Notes under the pieces: generated by a model
The model's input: only the letters and a program-made list of their open reading frames with translations
What the model was told of the DNA's origin: nothing
Databases searched by the model: none
Program-made: the position numbers and the translations under genes
Shown here: positions 7,992-15,525 of the stretch, one piece after another
How positions within the stretch are numbered: position 1 is the stretch's first letter
How the letters are laid out: each line of letters starts with the position of its first letter
Assembly (NCBI GenBank): GCA_036154955.1
Contig: JAYZWL010000083.1
Span: 75,703-139,702, forward strand
DNA length: 64,000 nt
Reading direction: 5' to 3'
DNA from: Albimonas sp036154955
GTDB taxonomy: Bacteria; Pseudomonadota; Alphaproteobacteria; Rhodobacterales; Rhodobacteraceae

Positions 7992-9125
7992 GCGGTCTCC
8001 TCCAGCGCCCGGGCGATGGCCGCGAGCTTCATGTCCTCGCCCCGCGCCCCGATGATCGACAGGCCCACGGGGGCGCCCCCGACCTCGCCCAGCGGCAGGT
8101 TGACCTGCGGATGGCCGGCGAGCCCGCCATGGGCGCAGAGCGTGTTGATCCGGTCGCGCGCCCGATCCTGGCCGGACAGCGGCAGGCCGCGCTTCGGCGC
8201 GGGGTCGGGGGTGGTCGGCAGGCACAGCACCGCGCCCCCCGCCGTCAGCCGCGCCAGCCGCCCGCGCACCTGATCGCGGACCAGCGCCGCCGCCGCGCGC
8301 TCCGCCGCCGTGACCCCGGAGGCGACCAGCAGCGTGCGCGCGACGAGGTAGGAGAAGCGCGGCGTCTCCGCCTCCACCCAGGGCCCGAAGGTCTGCCACG
8401 CCTCGGAAAGCTGCAGCGCCCGCTGCGCGGCCCCGTTGGCGGCGAGCGCGTGGGGGGCGAGGGCGTCGGTCCGTGCGCAGGGCCTCCGCCACGGCGGGGT
8501 CGGCGAAGTCGAAGGCGTCCTGCGCAATGACGAGGCCGGCGGGGACGACCTGCGGCGCGGGCTCGCCCAGCAACACCTCGGAGACGCGGACGAAGGTGGC
8601 CGCGTCCCGGGTCATCCAGCCCACGGTGTCGGAGCCGGGCGCCTGCGGCAGCATCCCCGCCCGGCTGACCCGGCCATGGGTGGTGCGGATCCCGTATAGC
8701 CCGCAGAAGCTGGACGGAACCCGCACCGAGCCGCCGGTGTCCGTGCCCAGCGCCGCGTCGCACAGCCCCTGCGCCACGGCGGAGGCGGAGCCCGAGGACG
8801 AGCCCCCCGGAACCCGGTCCGGCGCGCGCGGGTTCAGCGGCGTGCCCTCGAAGGCGTTTTCGCCCAGCAGACCCAGGGAGATTTCGTCGGTGACGGTCTT
8901 GCCGGTCAGGTCCGCCCCGGCCTCCAGCAGCGCCGCCACCGCCCAGGCGTGGGCCGTGGGCGCGGGATGGGTCGCCGCCCAGTCGGGATTGCCGCCGCCG
9001 GTGACATGACCCGCCACGTCGAACAGGTCCTTGGCCATGAAGGTCAGGCCCTTGAGCGGGCCGGTCGCGGCCCCCGCGATGCGGATGTCGCCGCCGGGGG
9101 CGAGGTGGCCGTCGAGGTGCTTCAC
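7988..9125 (-). pseudogene. Amidase signature-family enzyme, frameshifted
   Basis: Both halves of one amidase are present in two different frames. The N-terminal half starts at a GTG (9125) with GGGAGA 5 bases upstream and holds the whole Ser-cisSer-Lys site: lysine in TFMAKDLFDVAGH, the GGSSSGSASAVAQG loop and DTGGSVRVPSSFCG. The C-terminal half, ending GGAPVGLSIIGARGEDMKLA, continues in another frame. Similarity crosses from one to the other near 8460-8485. The span is 1138 bases, one more than a multiple of three, so a single extra base would explain it. Read through, the product would be about 378 residues, a plausible AtzE-like size. It is either a recent pseudogene or a sequencing error in a GC run; the AtzH-like partner is intact. 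Confidence 0.8.
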
Positions 9126-9327
9126 TTGCGTCTCCCTGCTTGCGGGGCGAGCGTGAGGCAGGGGCCGGGACCGCGCAACCCCGCCGCCCGCGCCGGGCCA
9201 AGCGGTCGCAGCCGCGGCCGGGGCTCGCCGCAAGACGGGGACGGGCGCGGGGGGCGACCAAGGACGCGACGCGCGCGCCCGCGACGGCGCGCCCCGGAGC
9301 AGGAACCGGAAAAGGAAGGAGACCGCC

Positions 9328-10824
9328 ATGGATGCGGAACGCACGCCCGTCATCGTGGGCGTCGGGCAGATCAACGACCGCCCCGAGGACCCGGACCAGG
9401 GGCTCGACCCGCTCGGCCTGATGGAGGCGGCGCTTCGGCTGGCGGACGAGGATGCGGGGGGCGGCTGGCTGGCCGATCTCGACGGGATCTCCACCGTCGA
9501 CCAGATCTCCTATCTCGGGCTGACCGGGATCCCGGAGAAGCTGGCGGCGGCTTTCGGGGCCAGGCCCGCGCGGCTTGAGACCACCGATATGCCCCATGGC
9601 GACAGCCCGGTGCGGCTGCTGAACGAGGCGGCGAACCGCATCGGCGCCGGCGAAAGCCGCATCGTCGCGGTGGTGGGGGCGGAGGCGCTGCGCACCGCCG
9701 CCCAACTCGCCCGCCGCGCGGCCGAGGCCGGCGCCCCGCCCCCCGACCTGATGCGCGCCAACCCCAAGCGCAAGCTCACCGACCTGCGGCGCGAGTTCGG
9801 GCTGATCGCGCCGGTGGACCTCTACCCGCTTTACGAGAACGCCGGCCGCGCCGCGCAGGGCATGAGCTTCGCCGAGGCGCAGGCCCAGAACGGCCGCATC
9901 TGGGAGGGGCTCGCCGCCGTCGCCCGCGACAATCCCCACGCCTGGATCCGCTCGGGCAAGACGGCCGACGAGATCACGACCCCCTCGCCCGACAACCGCC
10001 GGATCTCGTTCCCCTACAACAAGCTGATGGTGGCCAATTCCTCGGTCAACCAGGGGGCGGGGTTCCTCGTGACCAGCCTCGCCGAGGCGCGGCGGCGGGG
10101 CCTGCCGGACGAGCGGCTGGTCTTCGTCGGCCACGGGGCGGGCGCGCAGGAGCCCTACGACCCGCTGGCCCGGGATCGCTACGACCGCTCTCCCTCCATG
10201 ATCGCGTCGCTGACCGCGGCGCTGGAATTCAACGGGATCGAGGCCGGGGAACTGGACGCGGTGGAGCTCTATTCCTGCTTCCCCTGCGTGCCGCAGATGG
10301 CCCGGCGCGTGCTGGGCTGGGACATCGACCGGCCGATGACCGTGTTCGGCGGGCTGACCTTCGGCGGCGGGCCGGTTGCCAACTACATGTCCCACACCGT
10401 CGCCTGCATGACCGAAAAGCTGCGCGGGACGCCGGCCAAGGGCCTGCTCTACGCCAATGGCGGGATCGTGACGACCAACCACACCATCGTCCTGTCCGGC
10501 GCGCCGATCCCCGCCGCGGCCTTCCCGAAATCGTCGGACGTGCAGGCCCGGGCCGACGCCGCCCGCGGCCCGGTGCCCCCGATGCGGACCGACCATATCG
10601 GCCCCGTCACCATCGAGACCTACGCCGTCCATTACGACCGGCAGGGCGCGCCACGGGGCGGGGCGGTGATGGGCCGCACGCCCGACGGCGCGCGGACGCT
10701 CGCGCATGTGCGGCCCGAGGACGCCGACCTCGTCGCCTTCCTCACCGACGGCGCGGCGGAGCCGGTGGGCGCGCCGGGCGGGGTGGCGTCGGCCGACGGG
10801 AAGCGTATCTTCGTGGCGAAGTGA
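9328..10824 (+). CDS. Thiolase-like protein (acetyl-CoA acetyltransferase family) lacking the usual cysteine
   Basis: This 498-residue protein has the thiolase fold: TPVIVGVGQIND opens the first domain, VVGAEALRTAAQLARR follows near residue 112, VNQGAGFLVTSLAEARRRG marks the second half, and VELYSCFPCVPQMA and a GGLTFGGGPVANYM stretch follow. Where classical thiolases place the nucleophilic cysteine, this protein reads DMPHGDSPVRLLNEA, without cysteine. This is seen in a family annotated as acetyl-CoA acetyltransferase whose activity is uncertain. The C-terminal 110 residues include a small beta-rich extension. It starts 200 bases from the divergent amidase with GGAAAAGGAAGG upstream. Role unknown; a thioester-handling step in degradation is a guess. 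Confidence 0.75.
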   Translation: MDAERTPVIVGVGQINDRPEDPDQGLDPLGLMEAALRLADEDAGGGWLADLDGISTVDQISYLGLTGIPEKLAAAFGARPARLETTDMPHGDSPVRLLNEAANRIGAGESRIVAVVGAEALRTAAQLARRAAEAGAPPPDLMRANPKRKLTDLRREFGLIAPVDLYPLYENAGRAAQGMSFAEAQAQNGRIWEGLAAVARDNPHAWIRSGKTADEITTPSPDNRRISFPYNKLMVANSSVNQGAGFLVTSLAEARRRGLPDERLVFVGHGAGAQEPYDPLARDRYDRSPSMIASLTAALEFNGIEAGELDAVELYSCFPCVPQMARRVLGWDIDRPMTVFGGLTFGGGPVANYMSHTVACMTEKLRGTPAKGLLYANGGIVTTNHTIVLSGAPIPAAAFPKSSDVQARADAARGPVPPMRTDHIGPVTIETYAVHYDRQGAPRGGAVMGRTPDGARTLAHVRPEDADLVAFLTDGAAEPVGAPGGVASADGKRIFVAK

Positions 10825-10831
10825 GCGATGC

Positions 10832-10857
10832 GGCGCGGCCCGGCGACGGGCCGCGCC
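10832..10857. terminator. GC-rich hairpin after the thiolase-like gene
   Basis: GGCGCGGCCCG and CGGGCCGCGCC form a perfect 11-base stem around a GCGA loop, 8 bases after the stop codon. There is no T-run behind it, so it may be a weak or factor-dependent terminator or an mRNA stabiliser. A very similar hairpin follows the permease gene at 15477. Confidence 0.5.
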
Positions 10858-10893
10858 CTCCCCGCTCCGCCGCAACCAGATGCGAGAGCCGCA

Positions 10894-12144
10894 ATGACCT
10901 CCCTCCCCAATTCCGACCCCATCGACGCCGAGAAGCTGGACCGCCTGGCCGAGCTCGCGGTGAAGGTGGGGCTCGACCTCCAGCCCGGACAGGACCTGAT
11001 GCTGACCGCGCCGGCCGAGGCGCTGCCGCTGGTGCGCCGCATCGCGGTCCACGCCTACAAAGCCGGCGCGGGCGTGGTCACGCCGATCCTGTCGGACCCC
11101 GAAATCGCGCTCGCCCGCTACGAGCACGCCCGCGACGAGAGCTTCGACGCCGCCCCCGCCTGGCTTTACGAGGGCATGGGCAAGGCCTTCGACGGCAACG
11201 CCGCCCGGCTGGCGGTGGGGGGCGACGACCCGATGCTGCTGGCGGGGCAGGATCCCGACAAGGTCAGCCGCGCCAACAAGGCCACCGCCATGGCCTACGG
11301 GCCGGCGCGGGAGCGGATCACGCGCTTCGACATGAACTGGAACATCGTCGCCTGGCCGGGCGCGGCCTGGGCGCGGCGGGTGTTTCCCGACCTCGCGCCC
11401 GAGGCCGCGCAGCGGGCGCTGGCGGACGCGATCTTCGCCGCTTCCCGCGTCGACCAGGACGACCCCGTCGCGGCCTGGGCCGCGCATAACGCGACGCTGC
11501 GCGCCCGTTCCGCCTGGCTGAACGAACGCGCCTTCCATGCGCTGCATTTCTCGGGGCCCGGCACCGACCTGACCGTCGGGCTCGCCGACGGGCACGAGTG
11601 GATGGGCGGCGCCTCGATGGCGCGGAACGGCATCACCTGCAATCCCAACATCCCGACCGAGGAGGTGTTCACCACCCCCCACGCGCATCGGGTCGAGGGG
11701 ACCGTCCGCTCCACCAAGCCGCTTTCCCATGGCGGCAGCCTGATCGACGGCATCGAGGTCCGCTTCGAGGGCGGCCGCATCGTCGAGGCGAAGGCCGCGA
11801 CCGGGGCCGAGGTGCTGCTGGAGCTGATCGACACCGACGAGGGCGCGCGGCGCCTGGGCGAAGTGGCGCTGGTGCCGCATTCCTCGCCGATCTCGCAGTC
11901 GGGGCTGCTGTTCTACAACACCCTCTTCGACGAGAACGCCGCCTGCCACATCGCGCTCGGCCAGTGCTATTCCAAGTGCTTCAGGGATGGCGAGACGCTG
12001 GATGCGGCGGGCGTGGCGGCGCGGGGCGGCAACGCCTCGGCGATCCATGTCGACTGGATGATCGGCTCGGCCGAAATCGACATCGACGGGCTCGACGCCG
12101 ACGGGAACCGGACCCCGGTGTTCCGCAAGGGCGAATGGGCCTGA
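10894..12144 (+). CDS. Aminopeptidase, M29 family
   Basis: This 416-residue metallo-aminopeptidase is close to the usual 410 residues of the thermophilic aminopeptidase (AmpS/T) family, which removes N-terminal residues from peptides in the cytosol. Recognisable metal-site segments are IPTEEVFTTPHAHRVEG (two glutamates and histidines near residue 250), GEVALVPHSSPIS, LFYNTLFDENAACHIALGQ and AIHVDWMIGS near the end. The start at 10894 is the first one compatible with the conserved N-terminus LDRLAELAVKVGLDLQPGQ. It lies 69 bases after the thiolase-like gene with a strong hairpin in between. No functional link to neighbours is evident. Confidence 0.88.
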   Translation: MTSLPNSDPIDAEKLDRLAELAVKVGLDLQPGQDLMLTAPAEALPLVRRIAVHAYKAGAGVVTPILSDPEIALARYEHARDESFDAAPAWLYEGMGKAFDGNAARLAVGGDDPMLLAGQDPDKVSRANKATAMAYGPARERITRFDMNWNIVAWPGAAWARRVFPDLAPEAAQRALADAIFAASRVDQDDPVAAWAAHNATLRARSAWLNERAFHALHFSGPGTDLTVGLADGHEWMGGASMARNGITCNPNIPTEEVFTTPHAHRVEGTVRSTKPLSHGGSLIDGIEVRFEGGRIVEAKAATGAEVLLELIDTDEGARRLGEVALVPHSSPISQSGLLFYNTLFDENAACHIALGQCYSKCFRDGETLDAAGVAARGGNASAIHVDWMIGSAEIDIDGLDADGNRTPVFRKGEWA

Positions 12145-12184
12145 CGCTCCGCCGGAGGGCGTTCGCCCGATGCATCAAGGAGGC

Positions 12185-12330
12185 GCCCCGGGCCTGACCC
12201 GGGGCCTCTCGCGCCCCGCAGGCGCCCCGCACCTGACCTGGGCGCCGCTCACACCCGAAAGGCGCCCCGGGCTTGACCCGGCGCCTCACGACCTTCCCGC
12301 TCGCGCAAGGCCCCGGGTCAAGCCCGGGGC
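12185..12330. repeat. Cluster of palindromic family A repeats
   Basis: Three clear copies of the 22-base family A palindrome sit here: 12185-12206, 12264-12285 (one arm altered) and 12309-12330 (inverted orientation). A decayed fourth copy lies at about 12221-12247. They fill most of the gap between the convergent aminopeptidase and DUF1537 kinase genes. Clustering in alternating orientation is typical of REP-type elements; two could fold into one long hairpin and end transcription from both sides. Confidence 0.75.
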
Positions 12331-12389
12331 GCAGGCTAGGGCGGCGCGATCGCTGCGGGACCGCGGGGGCGATCGCGCGGGGCGGGCCG

Positions 12390-13439
12390 TTAGACCCTGT
12401 CCTCCCCCAGGATCCTGACCAGCAGCCCGGCGTCGCCGAAGCCGCCGGACTTGCTGACCAGCTCCGCCCCGTCCAGCCGCCCGCCGCGGATCCGCGACAG
12501 CGGCAGGCCCGGCGCGACCTCTCCCAGACAATCCAGCCCGCCCGCGCCCACGGCGGCGAGCAGGGCCGTCAGCGTGTCGCCCCCGATCACCATCAACGCC
12601 CGGCCGGGGCCGGCGGCCACCCCCGGCGCGGCCTCGGCGATGGCGCGCAGGGTGGCGGCGGGGTCCGCGGCGACGGGGACGGGGTCGAGCAGGCGGCGGC
12701 CGGCGCGGAACACGCCGGCCTTCAGGGCGGTCTCCACCTGCGCCCGGCTCGCCGCGGTCGCCGTGCCCACGATCACCGTCGCGACCCGGGGCAGGCGGAG
12801 CGGGGCGGCCCCGCCGGCCAGCGCCTCCGCCAGCCCGCGGCTGCCGGCCCAGAGCACGCGGTCCCGGCCGCGCAGCGCCTCCGCGGCGCGGGTCAGGTCC
12901 GCCTGTTCGGCCGCGTCGCCGATCAGCACGCCCGTCCCCGGCGCCTCCGGGTCCAGCGGCCGGGCGGCGACGCCCAGGGCGGCGAAGGCGGCGACGAGGT
13001 CGTGGACAGGGGCGGGGGCCCAGCTGTCCGGGCCCGCCACCTCGTGCAGCCCGCCCACCGTGCGCCGCCCCATGCCGGGGAAGGCGGGGGCGAACAGGCA
13101 GGTGTCGAACCCGCCCAGGCGCATCGTTTCCAGCGTGTCGGGCAGGGAGTTGCCGCGCAGCACGCTGTCGACCTTCTTGAACCAGACCGGCGCGCCCGCC
13201 CCCGTTACGCCCCCCGAGCCGCCCCCCGCCATCTCCAGCGCCGCGAAGGCCCGCGCCACCGCCGCCTTCGCCTCCGCCCCCGGCAGGTCGCGGCTTTCGG
13301 AACTGACGGTGACCGCGCCCCCCTCCGCCGGGGCCTTCGCGCAGCCCAGCAGCAGCCGCACCGGCGCGCCCGGGCGCGCGAAGGGGGCGGCGGCGTCGAG
13401 CGCCCCGGTCAGGTCGTCGGCGAGGATGCGGATGGTCAT
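12390..13439 (-). CDS. dtnK: Four-carbon acid sugar kinase, DUF1537 family (D-threonate kinase-like)
   Basis: This 349-residue kinase has the DUF1537 N-terminal signature ADDLTGALDAAAPFA, the FKKVDSVLRGN segment near residue 115 and the C-terminal nucleotide-binding part with GRALMVIGGDTLTALLAA and VSKSGGFGD. DUF1537 enzymes phosphorylate tetronates (D-threonate, D-erythronate or 3-oxo-tetronate) at C4. Being distinct from the second DUF1537 gene at 19248 and accompanied by a PdxA2-type gene, it is most likely the D-threonate or D-erythronate kinase of the short route. That substrate choice is inference. It overlaps the upstream deoR-type gene by 4 bases (ATGA), so the two are co-expressed. 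Confidence 0.78.
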   Translation of the reverse strand: MTIRILADDLTGALDAAAPFARPGAPVRLLLGCAKAPAEGGAVTVSSESRDLPGAEAKAAVARAFAALEMAGGGSGGVTGAGAPVWFKKVDSVLRGNSLPDTLETMRLGGFDTCLFAPAFPGMGRRTVGGLHEVAGPDSWAPAPVHDLVAAFAALGVAARPLDPEAPGTGVLIGDAAEQADLTRAAEALRGRDRVLWAGSRGLAEALAGGAAPLRLPRVATVIVGTATAASRAQVETALKAGVFRAGRRLLDPVPVAADPAATLRAIAEAAPGVAAGPGRALMVIGGDTLTALLAAVGAGGLDCLGEVAPGLPLSRIRGGRLDGAELVSKSGGFGDAGLLVRILGEDRV

Positions 13440-14221
13440 GTCGTCGAGGGCTCCACGAGGATCAGTTTCGGACCCGCCGCCTCGACCCATCCCCGGGTCT
13501 CCAGCGGCAGGCGGGCGTCGGAGATCACGGTCTCCGCCTGCTCCAGCCGCCCGAACAGGCGGAAGGAGCGCATGTCGAACTTGCTTGCGTCGGCCAGCAG
13601 CACCACCCGGCGCGCGGCGCCGAGGATCGCGGTCTTCACATGGGCGAGTTCGGAGGTGGTGTCCGACATCCCCTCCGCCGCCACCGCATGGGCGCCGACG
13701 AAGGCGAGGTCGGCGCGCAGCGCCCCGAAGGCCGCCGCCGTCCCCGCGCCGAGCAGGGTGGAGGAGCCGGGCCGCACCCGGCCGCCCGTCACCTCCGCTT
13801 CCCGCCCCGCCGCGGACAGCAGCCCGGCGATGGCGAGGTCGTTGGTCACGGCGGAGAAGTCCCGCCCCGTCTCCGCGGCCGCCCGCGCCGCCGCGGCGGT
13901 GGTGGAGCCGCTGTCGAAGATCACCGTGGCCCCCGCCGGGATCAGCGCCGCCGCCGCCCGGCCGATGGCGCGCTTGGCCGGCGCCTCCAGCTCGGCGGAG
14001 ATGTCGGCCTCCATCTCCCGCGCGTCGAGCGCGCCGGGGGCGAGCATGGCCCCGCCGCGGGTGCGCACCAGGTGGCCGTTGGCGTCGAGATATTCCACGT
14101 CGCGGCGGATGGTGGACACGGACATGTCCAGCCGCTCCGACAGGTCGCCCAGCGTGGCGAAGGTCTCCTCGCGCAGATGCTGGAGGATCCGGGCGCGGCG
14201 CTTGGCGGGCAGCATGGTCAT
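13436..14221 (-). CDS. DeoR/GlpR family transcriptional regulator
   Basis: This 261-residue regulator has the DeoR N-terminal helix-turn-helix (RRARILQHLREETFATLGDL, then SERLDMSVSTIRRDVEYLD) and a C-terminal sugar-phosphate isomerase-like effector domain with IFDSGSTTAAAARAAAE and DLAIAGLLSAAG. Such proteins usually repress sugar or sugar acid operons until a phosphorylated intermediate binds. The start at 14221 is placed by a GGGGGGA 8 bases upstream; an upstream ATG at 14284 falls inside the promoter and is rejected. It is divergent from the KdgT-like permease and overlaps the DUF1537 kinase, so control of the tetronate genes is likely. Confidence 0.87.
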   Translation of the reverse strand: MTMLPAKRRARILQHLREETFATLGDLSERLDMSVSTIRRDVEYLDANGHLVRTRGGAMLAPGALDAREMEADISAELEAPAKRAIGRAAAALIPAGATVIFDSGSTTAAAARAAAETGRDFSAVTNDLAIAGLLSAAGREAEVTGGRVRPGSSTLLGAGTAAAFGALRADLAFVGAHAVAAEGMSDTTSELAHVKTAILGAARRVVLLADASKFDMRSFRLFGRLEQAETVISDARLPLETRGWVEAAGPKLILVEPSTT

Positions 14222-14255
14222 GGTCGTGGTCCCCCCGTTGTTCTGCGTTCCGCGC

Positions 14256-14284
14256 ATGATCCGCGACGCCTCAGCTTTTGTCAA
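14256..14284 (-). promoter_or_regulatory. Candidate sigma-70 promoter for the deoR-kinase genes
   Basis: On the minus strand TTGACA (14284-14279) is followed after exactly 17 bases by GATCAT (14261-14256). Transcription would begin near 14249, about 28 bases before the ATG at 14221. The -35 box lies within TTTTGTCAAAA, a small palindrome that could be an operator. Confidence 0.55.
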
Positions 14285-14315
14285 AAACTCCCACTATCGC
14301 GCAAGATCGTGGCGG

Positions 14316-14355
14316 TTATGTTGCAGAAAATTCCATAATCTGCCAGAACGTGCCA
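14316..14355 (+). promoter_or_regulatory. Candidate operator region for the permease gene
   Basis: An AT-richer patch carries TTATG (14316-14320) and its inverted partner CATAA (14334-14338), followed by a direct repeat TGCCA-N5-TGCCA (14341-14355). It lies 81 bases upstream of the permease ATG. DeoR-type repressors often bind repeated short elements. No well-spaced -35/-10 pair was found on the plus strand. Confidence 0.35.
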
Positions 14356-14435
14356 TCGCAGCGGGCCGGGCGATGCGACTCAGGCCCCATTCGAAACGTC
14401 AACGGAGGGGCGGAACCGCCCCGGGGGGAGGACCC

Positions 14436-15431
14436 ATGCGGATCAAGGACAGTCTGGAGAGGATCCCGGGCGGGATGATGGTCGTGCCGCTGCTGCTGGG
14501 CGCGGTGATCAACACCTTCGCGCCGGACCTTTTGCGCATCGGCAATTTCACCGAGGCGCTGTTCGTCAAGAGCGCCGGCGCGCTGATCGCGCTGTTCCTG
14601 CTCTGCGCCGGGGCGCAGATCCAGCTTCGCTCGGTCGGCTCGGCCGCGGCCAAGGGCGTGACCCTGCTGGCGGTCAAGTGGGTGGCGGGCGCGGCGGTGG
14701 GCCTCGCGGCCTACGCCTTCGCCGGCGTCGACGGGCTGTTCCTGGGCATGGTTCCGCTGGCGGTCATCGCGGCGATGACCAATTCCAACGGCGGGCTCTA
14801 CGTGGCCATCGTCGGCCAGTACGGCCGCGCCGACGACCGCGCCGCCTATTCGATCCTCGCGCTCAACGACGGGCCGTTCCTGACCATGGTGGCGCTGGCG
14901 GTGTTCGGCGCGATGGGCTTCGTGGACGGGCTCTTTTCCGTCGTCTCCTTCATCTCGGTGCTGCTGCCGGTGGTGGTGGGCGCGGTGCTGGGCAATCTCG
15001 ACCCCAAGATGCGGGACTTCCTGGCGTCGGGCGCCTCGATGCTGATCCCGTTCTTCGCCTTCGCGCTGGGCATGGGCATCGACTTCGCCGCGATCATCGA
15101 CGGCGGGCTCGCCGGCGTGCTGATCGGGGTGCTGTGCACGCTGATCACCGGCACGCTGGGCTACGTCGCCTTCAAGGCGCTGGGCTGGAACCCGATCGTG
15201 GGCGTGGCCGAGGGTTCGACCGCCGGCAACGCTGTGGCGACCCCGATGGCCATCGCCGGGGCCAACGCCGCCTTCGCCCCCGTGGCCCAGCTCGCCACCG
15301 TGCAGGTGGCCGCGGCCACCGTGACCACGGCGATCCTGCTGCCGCTCTACGTCTCGTTCCTGGTCAAGCGCACCGACCTGACCGGGCTGGCGCCCGAGCC
15401 GGCGCCCGAGGCGGATACGGCCCGCACGTGA
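14436..15431 (+). CDS. KdgT-type sugar acid permease (2-keto-3-deoxygluconate permease family)
   Basis: This 331-residue inner-membrane protein has about ten helices and the family hallmarks IPGGMMVVPLLLGAVINTF at the N-terminus, AAMTNSNGGLYVAIVGQYG near residue 110, LNDGPFLTM near 145 and GVAEGSTAGNAVATPMAIAG near 265. KdgT carriers import 2-keto-3-deoxygluconate by proton symport. Here the gene sits at the head of the tetronate genes and divergent from the DeoR-type regulator, so the substrate is more likely D-threonate, L-threonate or erythronate. GGGGGGAGG 5 bases upstream of 14436 fixes the start. A strong hairpin follows its stop codon. Confidence 0.85.
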   Translation: MRIKDSLERIPGGMMVVPLLLGAVINTFAPDLLRIGNFTEALFVKSAGALIALFLLCAGAQIQLRSVGSAAAKGVTLLAVKWVAGAAVGLAAYAFAGVDGLFLGMVPLAVIAAMTNSNGGLYVAIVGQYGRADDRAAYSILALNDGPFLTMVALAVFGAMGFVDGLFSVVSFISVLLPVVVGAVLGNLDPKMRDFLASGASMLIPFFAFALGMGIDFAAIIDGGLAGVLIGVLCTLITGTLGYVAFKALGWNPIVGVAEGSTAGNAVATPMAIAGANAAFAPVAQLATVQVAAATVTTAILLPLYVSFLVKRTDLTGLAPEPAPEADTART

Positions 15432-15476
15432 GCCTCGCGCGCGAGCCCCGCACGTGAACCTTGACGAAACCGTCCC

Positions 15477-15503
15477 GGCGCGGCCTGTCGGACAGGCCGC
15501 GCC
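15477..15503. terminator. GC-rich hairpin between permease and pdxA2
   Basis: GGCGCGGCCTG and CAGGCCGCGCC form a perfect 11-base stem with a TCGGA loop, 46 bases after the permease stop and 23 bases before the next start. There is no T-run. It may partly reduce transcription into pdxA2 or shield the 3' end of the permease mRNA. Confidence 0.45.
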
Positions 15504-15525
15504 CGCAACACCGGAGATCCCTCGC

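Noticed and set aside
8245..12048. A 1267-codon open frame on the minus strand
   Set aside because: It lies opposite the thiolase-like and aminopeptidase genes, is rich in Arg, His and Gly and shows no domain; long antisense open frames are expected in DNA this GC-rich. Only its 8245-9125 end overlaps real (amidase) coding sequence.
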